From: Gammaproteobacteria bacterium | GTDB lineage: Bacteria; Pseudomonadota; Gammaproteobacteria; Burkholderiales; Rhodocyclaceae | DNA: 64,000 nt | NCBI GenBank assembly: GCA_018824085.1 | Contig: JAHJHI010000049.1 | Location: forward strand, 19,545 to 83,544 | Direction of reading: 5' to 3' | Part shown: one piece after another, positions 42,043 to 53,792 of the stretch | Layout of the letters: each line of letters begins with the position of its first letter | Position numbering within the stretch: the first letter of the stretch is position 1 | Translations under genes and position numbers: made by a program | Notes under the pieces: generated by a model | What the model was told of the DNA's origin: nothing | Databases searched by the model: none | What the model saw: only the letters and a program-made list of their open reading frames with translations

Positions 42043-43215
42043 TCAACGCGCGGTGATTGCGACATGCGGCGCAGCGGCCTGCCAGTCGCGTGTTTCGACC
42101 TGCACGCCATCGGACAGACGCTCGCCGCCCTCGATGACGACGCGCTGACCTGCACTGAGTCCGGACGCAATCCGGTAGCGACCGCCAACCAGTTCGCCCA
42201 CCTCGACTGCGACCCGATGAGGCTGCTGCCGTGCATCGACCACCCATACGCCGGGTTGGCCTGCAGTGCGGGTGACAGCCTGCTGAGGCACCATCAGCGC
42301 ATCTGCGTAGTGGGCACGCTGCACACGCGCCTTCACGTACATGCCCGGCAGCAAGCGGCGCCGAGGGTTGTCGACCAGCACCCGCAGCAGCACGTCACCG
42401 GTGCCTGCGTCGACGCTGATGCCCGAAAAGAGCACGCGTCCGTCCAGCCCGTAAGGTTGGCCGCTGCTCTTCAGTATCTGCACGGGCAATGTGCGGTCAT
42501 CCGTCCCGGACCGGCGATCCAGTGCGTCGCTCAGGCGCTCCAGTGCGTCCGCCGACTGGCGCACGTCAACATAGACCTGATCAATCTGCTGGATCGTGGC
42601 CATGGGTACGGCGTCGTTTGACGATACCAGCGCACCTTCGGACACGAGCGCCTGATCGACACGGCCTGAAATGGGGGCATCCACCGTGGCGAATTTCAGG
42701 TCGAGCGCTCTGCGCGACAATGCTGACCTGGCCTGCGCAACGTCGGCCGCCGCTTGCGCCTGTTGCGACACAGCATCGTCATACGCCTGCTGGCTGACCG
42801 CTTCGGCCTGCACCAGCGGCGCCAGGCGTTCCGCCTGCACACGCGCACGGTCAAATACCGCCTGTGCCCGCTGCAACGCGGCTGCAGCGCTGTCGACCTC
42901 GGCCTTGAACGGGGCGGACCGGATCTGGAACAACGCAGTGCCAACCCTGATCTCGGTGCCTTGCTCGAACAACCGCTTCTGCACGATGCCGCTGACCTGG
43001 GGCCGAATCTCTGCCGTGCGTACGGCCGCCACACGTCCCGGCAGCTCGTCATGGACCGCGAGTGTCGCCGGTTCAATGGTCAGCACAGTCACCCGGACCG
43101 ATGGCGCCGACGCTTCGGTCTGTTGCGCAGGTTTGCAACCGGCCAGCGCGAGGACGACAACCCCGACCAGCACGGCGCACAGCCGCTTTCCTTGTAGGCG
43201 CATGAATTCAGACAT
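42043..43215 (-). CDS. RND efflux periplasmic adaptor (membrane fusion lipoprotein)
   Basis: About 390 residues. An N-terminal lipoprotein signal ends VVLALAGC; then come the lipoyl half-motif VRPQVSGIVQKRLFEQG, a coiled-coil hairpin (about residues 95-160), the second half APISGRVDQALVSEGALV and the beta-barrel and membrane-proximal domains (LLPGMYVKARV, VPQQAV). This is the AcrA/AdeA type that links transporter and outer channel. The start is placed at MSEFMRLQ; the Met at 43203 (MRLQGKR) is a close alternative and neither has an ideally spaced ribosome site. It is the first gene of the operon and diverges from the response-regulator gene. Confidence 0.92.
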   Translation of the reverse strand: MSEFMRLQGKRLCAVLVGVVVLALAGCKPAQQTEASAPSVRVTVLTIEPATLAVHDELPGRVAAVRTAEIRPQVSGIVQKRLFEQGTEIRVGTALFQIRSAPFKAEVDSAAAALQRAQAVFDRARVQAERLAPLVQAEAVSQQAYDDAVSQQAQAAADVAQARSALSRRALDLKFATVDAPISGRVDQALVSEGALVSSNDAVPMATIQQIDQVYVDVRQSADALERLSDALDRRSGTDDRTLPVQILKSSGQPYGLDGRVLFSGISVDAGTGDVLLRVLVDNPRRRLLPGMYVKARVQRAHYADALMVPQQAVTRTAGQPGVWVVDARQQPHRVAVEVGELVGGRYRIASGLSAGQRVVIEGGERLSDGVQVETRDWQAAAPHVAITAR

Positions 43216-43363
43216 CTCCAGTTTGCCGGCCTCGTGCGGGTTCGGCAGCAAGACCCGAAAAAGACTGATCCTGAAGGGTGTCTGTGGGTTATTGATTGAC
43301 GTTCCATGGAGATAGAATGGAGGCACGAATTGAATCCAGCAGACGCTTTGTGGAGCATTGAAC
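43216..43363. promoter_or_regulatory. Divergent regulatory region between pump and two-component genes
   Basis: The 148-base gap holds the promoters of both units. A direct repeat ATGGAG at 43306-43311 and 43317-43322 has 11-base spacing, the phase expected for an OmpR/AdeR-type regulator dimer. TAGAAT (43313-43318) overlaps it and could be a plus-strand -10. No strong minus-strand promoter was identified. Confidence 0.4.
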
Positions 43364-44089
43364 TTGTCGCCCCCTGCCCTCCAGGACGCTTTGCAGGAAG
43401 CGTTGATCCTGATTGCCGAAGACGAGGCGGAGATTGCCGAAATCCTGGCCGCTTATCTCCAGCGCAGCGGCATGCGCACGATCCATGCACCCGATGGACG
43501 AGAAGCCCTGGCCAAACACCTGTCCCTCAAGCCCGACTTGGTACTGCTCGACGTGCATATGCCCCGCATGGACGGCTGGAAGGTGCTCAGCGAAATCCGC
43601 ACCCGGGGCGACACACCCGTCATCATGCTTACGGCGCTCGACCAGGATATTGACAAGTTGATGGGGTTGCGCATCGGGGCAGACGACTACGTAGTCAAGC
43701 CCTTCAACCCCGCCGAGGTGGTCGCCCGAGTCCAGGCGGTACTTCGCCGCACCAGCGCAGACAGTGCCAACAACGCACGTCTATTGCGGGTTGGCGCGTT
43801 CCAGGTCGATCTGGACAATCATGAAGCCGTCGTGCGCGTCGGCGGCAAGCGCCGCACGCTGGAACTGACGCTGACCGAGTTCAGGATCCTGGCCGCCCTG
43901 ATGCGCGCCCCCAAGCGTGTCTTCAGCCGCGCCGAACTGCTCGTCACCTGCCTGCCTGAGGGCGATACGCAGGAGCGGACGGTGGACAGCCACATCAGCA
44001 AGCTGCGCAAGAAACTGGAAAACCTGGATATTCAGGGCGTCCCCGCCAGTGTGCGCGGTGTCGGCTACCGCTTCGGGAGCGGCACGTGA
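43364..44089 (+). CDS. AdeR/BaeR-like response regulator (OmpR family)
   Basis: A 241-residue regulator. The receiver has the acidic pocket EDE near the start, phospho-acceptor Asp63 in LVLLDVHMPRMDGW, and IMLTALDQDIDKLMGLRIGA, a stretch strikingly like Acinetobacter AdeR. The C-terminal winged helix ends RTVDSHISKLRKKLE...VRGVGYRFG. The TTG at 43364 is chosen because GGAG lies eight bases upstream; a TTG at 43358 is the alternative. It shares a GTGA overlap with the kinase gene and probably controls the divergent efflux operon. Confidence 0.93.
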   Translation: MSPPALQDALQEALILIAEDEAEIAEILAAYLQRSGMRTIHAPDGREALAKHLSLKPDLVLLDVHMPRMDGWKVLSEIRTRGDTPVIMLTALDQDIDKLMGLRIGADDYVVKPFNPAEVVARVQAVLRRTSADSANNARLLRVGAFQVDLDNHEAVVRVGGKRRTLELTLTEFRILAALMRAPKRVFSRAELLVTCLPEGDTQERTVDSHISKLRKKLENLDIQGVPASVRGVGYRFGSGT

Positions 44090-45210
44090 AGCACAGCCCG
44101 GGACTGCGCAAGCAGATTACGCGGTCCCTGATCGCCATGGCACTGGGTGTGATCCTGTTGTCGGTGGTCGGCACTTATGTCTTCTATGCGCTGGCCAGCA
44201 TCTACTCGCCGGGCAGCATCTCGGAAACGTGGATACCTTCCGGCGTCGAATTGGTCTGGATCGTCGGCACGACGCTTGTCGCGCTGACACTTGCCGGATC
44301 CGTCGCCATCCGGTTGTCACGCCAGATCCTGACTCCCCTGAACGCTGTTGCCGACAGCTTGCGCGACGTTGCCCAAGGCAGGCTCGATGTCCGTGCCGTA
44401 GTGGATGCGCACGCATCGGGGGAAACGGCTCAGTTGGCGCGCGATTTCAACGCATTGGCCGAACGGCTGCAAAGTGCGACACGTGAGCGGGAATTCTGGA
44501 ATGCGGCCGTTGCTCATGAACTGCGCACACCCGTCACCATCCTGCGCGGGCGCTTGCAGGGGTTGGCAGAAGGTGTTTTTTCGCCCAGTGCCGAGATATT
44601 CGAAGGTCTGTTGCGTCAAGTGGAAGGACTGAGTCGGCTTATCGAGGATCTGCGAGCGCTCAGTCTCAACGAGAGCGGCCATCTGGAGTTCGATATGGCG
44701 CCGACCGACCTGGGGCAGGAGGTCTCCGATGTGGTGCATGCGTTTGCAGCCAGCTTGCAGGCGCGCGGCTTCGATCTGCACACCGAACTGCAGGCGCCGG
44801 CACCGGTGATCTGCGATGCGATCCGTATCCGGCAGGCGCTGATGGCGCTGATCGAGAATGCGCTGAAGTACGCAACGCCCGGCCCTCTGTGCGTAACGCT
44901 AAACGCGACACCGGATTTCTGCGATCTGAGCGTCGAAGACCACGGCCCGGGCATTCCGTCCGAAATGACGGATCACGTGTTTGAGGCCTTTCGCCGCGGC
45001 GATCCGTCGCGATCGCGAAGCAGCGGCGGCAGCGGCCTGGGGCTGGCGGTGGTCAGGGTGATCGCAGAGGCGCACGGCGGGCGCGCGGCCTGCTCGCCTT
45101 CGACGGCCGGCGGGACGGTGTTCTCCCTGCGCTGGCCGACGATCCGGGGCGAAGCGTCCGACCCGCCGGTTGCAACGACCCGGAACGGGTACATCGCCAA
45201 CATCATGTGA
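44086..45210 (+). CDS. Sensor histidine kinase (AdeS/BaeS-like)
   Basis: A 374-residue membrane kinase. Two transmembrane segments (about residues 15-40 and 60-85) enclose a very short periplasmic loop, followed by HAMP, the HisKA box VAHELRTPVTIL with His144, and a HATPase domain with N box LIENALKYA, VEDHGPGIP and SGGSGLGLAVVRVIAEAHGG. The tiny loop suggests sensing at or within the membrane. It starts with GTG overlapping the regulator stop. With the regulator it forms the pair that presumably controls the divergent RND pump. Confidence 0.94.
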   Translation: MKHSPGLRKQITRSLIAMALGVILLSVVGTYVFYALASIYSPGSISETWIPSGVELVWIVGTTLVALTLAGSVAIRLSRQILTPLNAVADSLRDVAQGRLDVRAVVDAHASGETAQLARDFNALAERLQSATREREFWNAAVAHELRTPVTILRGRLQGLAEGVFSPSAEIFEGLLRQVEGLSRLIEDLRALSLNESGHLEFDMAPTDLGQEVSDVVHAFAASLQARGFDLHTELQAPAPVICDAIRIRQALMALIENALKYATPGPLCVTLNATPDFCDLSVEDHGPGIPSEMTDHVFEAFRRGDPSRSRSSGGSGLGLAVVRVIAEAHGGRAACSPSTAGGTVFSLRWPTIRGEASDPPVATTRNGYIANIM

Positions 45211-45633
45211 AAGCAATTGCCAAGCACCGCAGGCGTCGGGATACCCGATATTGATCCACGAACGCAGGTCGTCTGCACGCTCCAGCGTTCGGCACTTGCC
45301 GTCACCCCGTCGGCACAAACGGTGGTCTGCTGCCGGCTTGCCCTCGGCGTGGACGTCGTGCGTGACCACCGCCACGGTCTTGCGGCCCGTCAACACCATG
45401 CCCGTCTTCATTGACGCGCCGGAATCGGCGATGCCGGTCGTCGGGCGGTGGCGGATGCCGTGCGCGCCAACATGCCGTACGCCGGCAACCACGGGCACAC
45501 CACCCGCCGGCACGATACTCGCCAGAAACCCGGTGCCGGTCATGTTTCCAAGCGCTTCGGCAGGTGACGAATGCGCGTGACTTATTGACAAACATGTTCT
45601 GCGGAGCCCCCCCGGCCCGGACTGGCCTCACCT
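45211..45633. other. Unassigned sequence between kinase gene and htpG repeat
   Basis: About 420 bases with no recognised gene. A minus-strand open frame (44899-45591) begins MSISHAHSS and covers this stretch plus the kinase 3' end; I cannot match it to a family and it is probably spurious. This is the right-hand junction of the module bracketed by the htpG repeats. Confidence 0.3.
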
Positions 45634-45885
45634 CGCAACAAAAAAGGGCATCTCCACGGAGACGCCCTTTTTCTTTCCGGCAACCGGCTCGACGACCGTG
45701 CTTATGCGCCGGTGCCCTCGCCGCTCATCGCCAGCATGAGCTGGTTCATGCGGCGCACGAAGCTGGCGGGGTCTTCCAGCGCGCCGCCTTCGGCGAGCAG
45801 CGCCTGGTCGAACAGCACTGCGGCCCAGTCGTCAAAATGCGCTTCTTCCTTGCGCAGGCGCTGCACCACCGGGTGCTGCGGGTTG
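45634..45885. repeat. Direct-repeat copy of the htpG 3' end (right, parental copy)
   Basis: This segment contains the intact htpG 3' end and its terminator. It matches 37033-37225 in two blocks (79 and 101 bases) separated here by 72 bases that are missing from the left copy. Confidence 0.9.
45640..45673. terminator. Bidirectional terminator of htpG
   Basis: A-run, a GC-rich stem (AAGGGC/GCCCTT plus TCTC/GAGA around ACG with one mismatch) and a T-run lie 29 bases past the htpG stop on the minus strand. The symmetry makes it usable by plus-strand transcripts from the two-component genes as well. Confidence 0.8.
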
Positions 45886-47639
45886 ATCTCCAGAATGGGT
45901 CTGGACATCGGTGCTTCCTGTCCGGCCGACTTCAGGATGCGCGCCAGATTGCCGCCGATGTCGAACTCGTCCGACACGAGGCAGGCCGGCGAGTCGGTCA
46001 GGCGGTGCGTCACGCGCACCTCCTTCACACGCTCGGCGAGCGAGCCCTGCAGGCGCTCGACCAGCGGCTTGAATTCGCCGGCGTCGCGCTCGCGCGCTTC
46101 CTTCTCGGCTTCGTCCTCGAGCGCGCCCAGATCCAGCCCGCCCTTGGCGACGGACACCAGCGCGCGGCCTTCGAATTCGGTCAGGTTGCCGACCACCCAT
46201 TCGTCGACGCGCTCGGTCATCAGCAGCACTTCGATGCCCTTCTTGCGGAACACTTCAAGATGCGGGCTGTTCTTCGCGGCGTTGAAGGTTTCGGCGGTGA
46301 CGTAGTAGACCTTGTCCTGGCCATCCTTCATGCGCGACACGTAGTCGGCCAGCGACACCGACTGTTCTTCGGTGTCGAGATGGGTGGACGCGAAGCGCAG
46401 CAGGCCGGCCACTTTTTCGCGGTTGGCGGCGTCCTCGCCCACGCCTTCCTTGAACACCTTGCCGAATTCCTTCCAGAACGCGGCGTACTTCTCCTTCTGG
46501 TTCTCGGCGAGATCTTCCAGCACGGACAGCACCTTCTTCGTGCAGCCGGAGCGGATGGTGTCGATGTCGCGGCTTTCCTGCAGGATTTCGCGCGACACGT
46601 TCAGCGGCAGGTCGGCGGAGTCGACCACGCCGCGCACGAAGCGCAGGTAGGCCGGCAGCAGCTTTTCGGCGTCGTCCATGATGAACACGCGGCGCACGTA
46701 GAGCTTCAGGCCGTGGCTGGCGTTGCGGTCCCACATGTCGAACGGCGCGTGCGACGGCACGTAGAGCAGCTGCGTGTATTCGTGCCGGCCTTCGACGCGC
46801 GCGTGCGACCAGGCCAGCGGCTCCTGGTAGTCGTGGCTGACGTGCTTGTAGAACTCCTTGTACTGCTCGTCGCTGATGTCCGACCTGGCGCGCGTCCACA
46901 GCGCGTTCGCCTGATTGACGGTTTCGTCCTCGTCGGTCATGACCTGCTTGCTCTCGCCGTCGACTTCCTTCCACTCTTCCTTCTTCATCACGACCGGCTG
47001 CAGGATGTGGTCGGAGTACTCGCGGATGATGGAACGCAGCTTGAAGCCGGACAGCAGTTCGTCCTGGTCCTCGCGCAGGTGCAGCACGATTTCGGTACCG
47101 CGCGCTTCGCGCTCGACCGTTTCCACGCTGTACTCGCCGGCGGTCTCGCCGGTCATCGAGCACGCCCACTTCACGCCTTCGCTCTCCGGCAGGCCGGCAC
47201 GGCGGCTGCAGACCGTCACGCTGTCGGCGACGATGAAGGCCGAATAGAAGCCGACGCCGAACTGGCCGATCAGGTTGGCGTCCTTCTTCTGGTCGCCGGT
47301 CAGGCTGGAGAAGAACTCCTTGGTGCCGCTGCGCGCGATGGTGCCCAGATGCGCCACCGCGTCGTCACGCGACATGCCGATGCCGTTGTCGGTGATGGTG
47401 ATGGTGCGTGCATCCTTGTCATAGGCGACGCGTATCTTCAGATCGGTGTCCGACTCCAGCAGCGCCGGATTGGCAATGGCTTCGAAGCGAAGCTTGTCGC
47501 AGGCGTCCGACGCGTTGCTGACCAGTTCGCGCAGGAAGATGTCGCGATTGCTGTACAGCGAATGGATCATCAGATGTAGCAGCTGCTTCACTTCAGCCTG
47601 GAAATTCATGGTCTGGGCAGCGCTTGCGGTTTCTGACAT
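45702..47639 (-). CDS. htpG: Molecular chaperone HtpG (Hsp90)
   Basis: A 645-residue Hsp90. The N-terminal GHKL ATPase contains [20 protein letters not shown] and [11 protein letters not shown]; the middle domain has [10 protein letters not shown] and [18 protein letters not shown]; the C-terminal dimerisation domain ends in GEGTGA. The protein is an ATP-dependent cytosolic chaperone. The start [10 protein letters not shown] has GGAG five bases upstream, although the frame extends upstream. A sigma-32-like promoter precedes it and a bidirectional terminator follows. Its 3' end is duplicated 8.6 kb away. Confidence 0.97.
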   Translation of the reverse strand: MSETASAAQTMNFQAEVKQLLHLMIHSLYSNRDIFLRELVSNASDACDKLRFEAIANPALLESDTDLKIRVAYDKDARTITITDNGIGMSRDDAVAHLGTIARSGTKEFFSSLTGDQKKDANLIGQFGVGFYSAFIVADSVTVCSRRAGLPESEGVKWACSMTGETAGEYSVETVEREARGTEIVLHLREDQDELLSGFKLRSIIREYSDHILQPVVMKKEEWKEVDGESKQVMTDEDETVNQANALWTRARSDISDEQYKEFYKHVSHDYQEPLAWSHARVEGRHEYTQLLYVPSHAPFDMWDRNASHGLKLYVRRVFIMDDAEKLLPAYLRFVRGVVDSADLPLNVSREILQESRDIDTIRSGCTKKVLSVLEDLAENQKEKYAAFWKEFGKVFKEGVGEDAANREKVAGLLRFASTHLDTEEQSVSLADYVSRMKDGQDKVYYVTAETFNAAKNSPHLEVFRKKGIEVLLMTERVDEWVVGNLTEFEGRALVSVAKGGLDLGALEDEAEKEARERDAGEFKPLVERLQGSLAERVKEVRVTHRLTDSPACLVSDEFDIGGNLARILKSAGQEAPMSRPILEINPQHPVVQRLRKEEAHFDDWAAVLFDQALLAEGGALEDPASFVRRMNQLMLAMSGEGTGA

Positions 47640-47671
47640 GACGACTCCGTAAATGAATTGACAACCACGGG

Positions 47672-47700
47672 ATGTGGAGACTTCCCCCCGGCATTTCAAG
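47672..47700 (-). promoter_or_regulatory. Sigma-32-type heat-shock promoter of htpG
   Basis: On the minus strand a perfect CTTGAAA (47694-47700) is followed after 16 bases by CCACAT (47672-47677), one mismatch from the sigma-32 -10 core CCCCAT. The predicted start would be about 25 bases upstream of the htpG ATG. Position and gene identity support the call. Confidence 0.65.
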
Positions 47701-47741
47701 ACCCGGCTATGCTGTGCGGTCCACAGAATGTCGACACCCCG

Positions 47742-49229
47742 ATGACCACCCGCCCGAAAATGGGTTTGCCCCGCAAATCCGACGCTGAAAATTCCGCCGA
47801 GCGCGACCCGGCCCGCAAGCCGATACGCAACAGCACCGCGAAGTCGCGCACGCTGAGCCGCAACACCGCCCAGCTCGCCCCCTCCGCGCGCACTGATGGC
47901 GCGCCACGCAAGCCGCGCGACGCCGCCGGCGAGCGCAGCCCGTACGTCGGCAAGGGCGAACGGGCACCGCGCAAGGATTTCTCCGACCGCCCGCCGCGTG
48001 GCGAGTGGAAACCGCGTGGCGATGGCCCGCCGCGCACACCGCGTGAAGGCTCCGGCGAACGCACGCCGTACGCCGGCGGCGGCGAACGGACACCGCGCAA
48101 AGACTTCTCCGAGCGCCCGCCGCGTGGCGAGTGGAAACCGCGTGGCGATGGCCCGCCGCGCACGCCGCGTGAAGGCTCCGGCGAACGCACGCCGTACGCC
48201 GGCGGCGGCGAACGGACACCGCGCAAGGACTTCTCCGAGCGCCCGCCGCGTGGCGAGTGGAAGCCCCGTGGCGACGGCCCGCCGCGCGCGCCGCGTGAGG
48301 CGGCCGGCGAACGCCCGCCACGTCGCAATGCCGGTGACCGGCCGCCGCGTGCGGCAAAGCCTGCCAGCGCGCCGCTGCGCCCTGCAAAACCGTGGGATGA
48401 GCGCGCAACCGACAAGCGCGGCCGCGTGCAGGCGGTGCAGCGCGACGACAGCGATGACGAAGGATCAAAGGACGGTGTGCGCGTGTCGCGCTATCTGGCC
48501 GACCGTGGCGCCGCGTCGCGGCGCGAGGCGGACGACTGGATCGCCCGCGGCTGGGTGACGGTCGACGGCGAAACCGCCGTGCTCGGCCAGCGCGTGCTGT
48601 CGCACCAGAAGGTCGAAGTCCACAAGCAGGCGCGGGACGACCAGGCCCTGCGCGTCACGGTGCTGCTGCACAAGCCGGTCGGCTACGTCAGCGGTCAGGC
48701 CGAGGACGGGCATCAGCCGGCGAGCGTGCTGTTTCTGCCGGAAAACCAGTGGTCGGGCGACACGTCCGGACAGACCTTCAACCGCAATCACCTGCGCGGC
48801 CTCGCGCCGGCCGGGCGGCTCGACATCGACTCGCACGGCCTGCTGGTGCTGACGCAGGACGGTCGCGTTGCACGCGTGCTGATCGGCGAGGACTCGACGA
48901 TCGAAAAGGAATACCTGGTGCGCGTGCGCGCTGCGAAGCCTTTCGGCAACGGTCCGCTGTCGGAAACCTTCCCGGCCGAATCAATGGCGCTGCTGAATCA
49001 CGGTCTGGAGCTGGACGAGCAGCCGCTGAAGCCGGCCAAGGTGAGCTGGCAGAACGAAGAGCAGTTGCGCTTCGTGCTGCGCGAGGGCAAGAAGCGCCAG
49101 ATCCGGCGCATGTGCGAAGGCGTCGGCCTGGAAGTGGTCGCGCTCAAGCGCGTGCGCATCGGCCGCGTTCCGCTGGCCGACCTGCCGGTCGGCAAGTGGC
49201 GCTACCTGCGCAAGGACGAGTTGTTCTGA
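47742..49229 (+). CDS. RsuA/RluB-family pseudouridine synthase with N-terminal basic repeats
   Basis: About 495 residues. A disordered, Arg/Pro-rich N-terminal extension (about 240 residues) contains three tandem 42-residue repeats (residues 63-188; unit begins [18 protein letters not shown]). Then come an S4 RNA-binding domain ([20 protein letters not shown], from about 247) and the catalytic domain with [11 protein letters not shown], where Asp361 is the nucleophile, and [16 protein letters not shown]. It should convert a uridine in 23S or 16S rRNA to pseudouridine; RluB or RluF is more likely than RsuA because of the Arg-rich extension. The start is uncertain: neither the ATG at 47742 nor that at 47709 has a clear ribosome site. 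It diverges from htpG. Confidence 0.88.
   Translation: MTTRPKMGLPRKSDAENSAERDPARKPIRNSTAKSRTLSRNTAQLAPSARTDGAPRKPRDAAGERSPYVGKGERAPRKDFSDRPPRGEWKPRGDGPPRTPREGSGERTPYAGGGERTPRKDFSERPPRGEWKPRGDGPPRTPREGSGERTPYAGGGERTPRKDFSERPPRGEWKPRGDGPPRAPREAAGERPPRRNAGDRPPRAAKPASAPLRPAKPWDERATDKRGRVQAVQRDDSDDEGSKDGVRVSRYLADRGAASRREADDWIARGWVTVDGETAVLGQRVLSHQKVEVHKQARDDQALRVTVLLHKPVGYVSGQAEDGHQPASVLFLPENQWSGDTSGQTFNRNHLRGLAPAGRLDIDSHGLLVLTQDGRVARVLIGEDSTIEKEYLVRVRAAKPFGNGPLSETFPAESMALLNHGLELDEQPLKPAKVSWQNEEQLRFVLREGKKRQIRRMCEGVGLEVVALKRVRIGRVPLADLPVGKWRYLRKDELF
47928..48305 (+). repeat. Three tandem 126-bp coding repeats
   Basis: Units at 47928-48053, 48054-48179 and 48180-48305 encode 42 residues each. Copies 2 and 3 are nearly identical in DNA and copy 1 is slightly diverged. 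Each is an exact multiple of three, so gain or loss of a unit keeps the frame. Confidence 0.92.
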
Positions 49230-49237
49230 TCGACGAA

Positions 49238-49256
49238 CCCGGCGGCCACCGCCGGG
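49238..49256 (+). terminator. Hairpin downstream of the pseudouridine synthase gene
   Basis: Arms CCCGGCGG and CCGCCGGG form a perfect 8-bp stem with a 3-base loop nine bases after the stop codon. There is no following T-run, so termination may be weak or Rho-assisted. Confidence 0.4.
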
Positions 49257-49331
49257 CTCCCTTTCGCCGGATGTCCTTTCACCGACGGCCGCCACCGGAT
49301 CCGCGCCCGCCGGCGGCCGTCGATCCTGCGG

Positions 49332-51584
<2,253 letters not shown>

Positions 51585-51682
51585 TTCAGGAACTCCAGTG
51601 ATTCATTCCACATTTCGCAGCGCGGGGTGAGCGAGCGCAGCCCGGCAACACCCCCGAGCTGCAATGCCTGCAGGCAGACCCG

Positions 51683-53629
51683 TCACGCATCGGGCACGAC
51701 GCTGTCGCCTTCCAGTTCCATCCAGCGCCGGCGGCGCTCCGCTTCCTTCTTGCCCATGAGCATGGTGAAGGTGTTGAGCACGACCTCCGGATCGGCGCCC
51801 GGCGTGATGCGGATGAGGCGGCGCGTTTCCGGATTCATCGCCGTTTCCTTCAGCTCGTCCGGATTCATTTCGCCCAGGCCCTTGAAGCGGCTCACCGTGA
51901 GCGCGCTCTCGCCGATGCCATCCGCGATCAGGTTGGCGAGGATGCTGTCGCGCTCTGCCTCGTCCAGCGCGTACAGACGGCGCGCCGGGCGCGACCTGGT
52001 CGGCGCGATCTTGATGCAGTACAGCGGCGGCTGGCCGATGAACACGTGGCCGCGGTCGATCAGCTTGGGGAAGTGGCGCAGGAACAGCGTGAGCTGCAGC
52101 GTCTGGATGTGCGCGCCGTCGACGTCGGCGTCCGACAGCACGATCACCTTGTGGTAGCGCAGCCCGTCGAGCACGCTGTCCGGCGCATCCGGCTTGTGGG
52201 CGTCGATGCCGAGCGCGACCGCGATGTCATGCACCTCATTGTTGGCAAAGATTTCCGTGGCGTCGATCTCGAAGGTGTTGAGCACCTTGCCGCGCAGCGG
52301 CAGCACCGCCTGGAACTGGCGGTCGCGCGCCTGCTTGGCGCTGCCGCCGGCGGAGTCGCCCTCCACCAGGAAGATCTCGTTCTGTTCCGGCGACGTGCCG
52401 GTGGCGTCGGTCAGCTTGCCCGGCAGCAGGGTCACGCCGGAGCCGGCGCGCTTTTCCACCACTTTGCCGGCGCGCGCGCGGGTCTGGGCGCTCTTGATGG
52501 CGAGCCCGGCGATGCGCTGCGCCTCGGCCGCGTGATCGTTGAGCCAGCGGTCCAGCGTGTCCTTGATCGCCTCGTACACAAGCTTCACCGCCTCGCGGTT
52601 GTTCAGCTTGTCCTTGGTCTGCCCCTGGAAGCGCGGCTCCAGCACCTTGGCGCTGAGCACATAGCTCGCATGCTGCGACACGTCTTCCGATTGCAGTGCG
52701 AGCTTGGCCGGCATCAGGCCGTGATGCGTCGCGTAGTCCTTCACCGATTCGAACAGCGCCTGGCGCATGCCGGACTCATGCATGCCGCCGCCCGGCGTCG
52801 GAATCAGGTTCACGAAGGATTCGCGCACCGACGTGCCTTCGACGAACGCGATCGCCCACTCGGCGCCCTCGCCCGCGTCGTAGCCGGTGATGCCGCTGCG
52901 TGCGCCGCTGAACAGCTCGTAGCGCGACTCGGCCCGCATCTCGCCCAGCTCTTCGCGCAGGTAGCCTTCGAGGCCGTTCGCATACTGCCACTCGCGCACG
53001 TCGCCGCTCTCTTCGTCCGAGAAGCGGATGCGCACGCCCGGCAGCATGGCGCTGCGCGCGCGCAGCAGGTGTTCGATATCGCTGCGCTTGACCTTGGCGC
53101 TCGCGAAATAACGCGGATCGGGCCAGGCCCGCACGCGCGTGCCGGTGGCCGACTTCGGGCAGCTGCCGACCTCGCGCAGGCCCTGCGACACGCCGTGGTC
53201 GAACTGGATCGCGTACTCGCGTCCGCCACGCTTGACGGTGGCGTCGAGCCGGCTCGACAGCGCATTGGTCACGGTGACGCCAACGCCGTGCAGGCCGCCC
53301 GCGATCTTGTAGGCCTTGCCTTCGAACTTGCCGCCCGAGTGCGGGATGGTGAAGATGACCTCGACCGCCGGCACGCCCTTGGTCGGATGGATATCGACCG
53401 GAATGCCGCGGCCGTTGTCCTCGACCGTCACCGAGCCGTCGGCGTGCATCTCGACACCGAGCACGTCGGCAAAGCCGCCCTGAGCCTCGTCGCAGGCGTT
53501 GTCTATCATTTCCTGCACGATGTGGTTCGGACTGTCGGTCCGCGTGTACATGTCGGGACGCTTCTGGATCGGCGCGATGCCCTCAAGCACCTGGATCTCG
53601 GAAGCGTTGTAGCTGCTGGGTGTGTTCAT
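51683..53629 (-). CDS. parE: DNA topoisomerase IV subunit B
   Basis: A 648-residue ATPase subunit. The GHKL fold is marked by EMIDNACDEA (catalytic Glu40), VEDNGRGIPVDIH and GGLHGVGVTVTNALS. The TOPRIM metal site is LVEGDSAGGSAKQ with SDADVDGAHIQTL, and the C-terminal MNPDELKETAMNP is typical of ParE. The length distinguishes it from the longer GyrB. The start MNTPSSYNASEI is chosen; the open frame goes 15 codons further but lacks a ribosome site. It is upstream of parC in what is probably a two-gene operon. Confidence 0.96.
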   Translation of the reverse strand: MNTPSSYNASEIQVLEGIAPIQKRPDMYTRTDSPNHIVQEMIDNACDEAQGGFADVLGVEMHADGSVTVEDNGRGIPVDIHPTKGVPAVEVIFTIPHSGGKFEGKAYKIAGGLHGVGVTVTNALSSRLDATVKRGGREYAIQFDHGVSQGLREVGSCPKSATGTRVRAWPDPRYFASAKVKRSDIEHLLRARSAMLPGVRIRFSDEESGDVREWQYANGLEGYLREELGEMRAESRYELFSGARSGITGYDAGEGAEWAIAFVEGTSVRESFVNLIPTPGGGMHESGMRQALFESVKDYATHHGLMPAKLALQSEDVSQHASYVLSAKVLEPRFQGQTKDKLNNREAVKLVYEAIKDTLDRWLNDHAAEAQRIAGLAIKSAQTRARAGKVVEKRAGSGVTLLPGKLTDATGTSPEQNEIFLVEGDSAGGSAKQARDRQFQAVLPLRGKVLNTFEIDATEIFANNEVHDIAVALGIDAHKPDAPDSVLDGLRYHKVIVLSDADVDGAHIQTLQLTLFLRHFPKLIDRGHVFIGQPPLYCIKIAPTRSRPARRLYALDEAERDSILANLIADGIGESALTVSRFKGLGEMNPDELKETAMNPETRRLIRITPGADPEVVLNTFTMLMGKKEAERRRRWMELEGDSVVPDA

Positions 53630-53792
53630 CGGAATCTTGAAAGTTGCGAAGTGGCGCCGCGCGGCACTGCCCACGGTACGGGAAGCGCGCTAGTTTGCAT
53701 GCAATCGGCGGTCGCCGTCGATCTTGACATGGCTTTGTCCGTCACGGACACGCGCTCAGGTCGTGTAGACTGCCCCACTTTTTGCCGACGCC

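Noticed and set aside
44899..45591. A 230-codon minus-strand open frame covering the kinase 3' end and the following gap.
   Set aside because: No recognisable domain, no ribosome site, and half of it is antisense to a certain gene.
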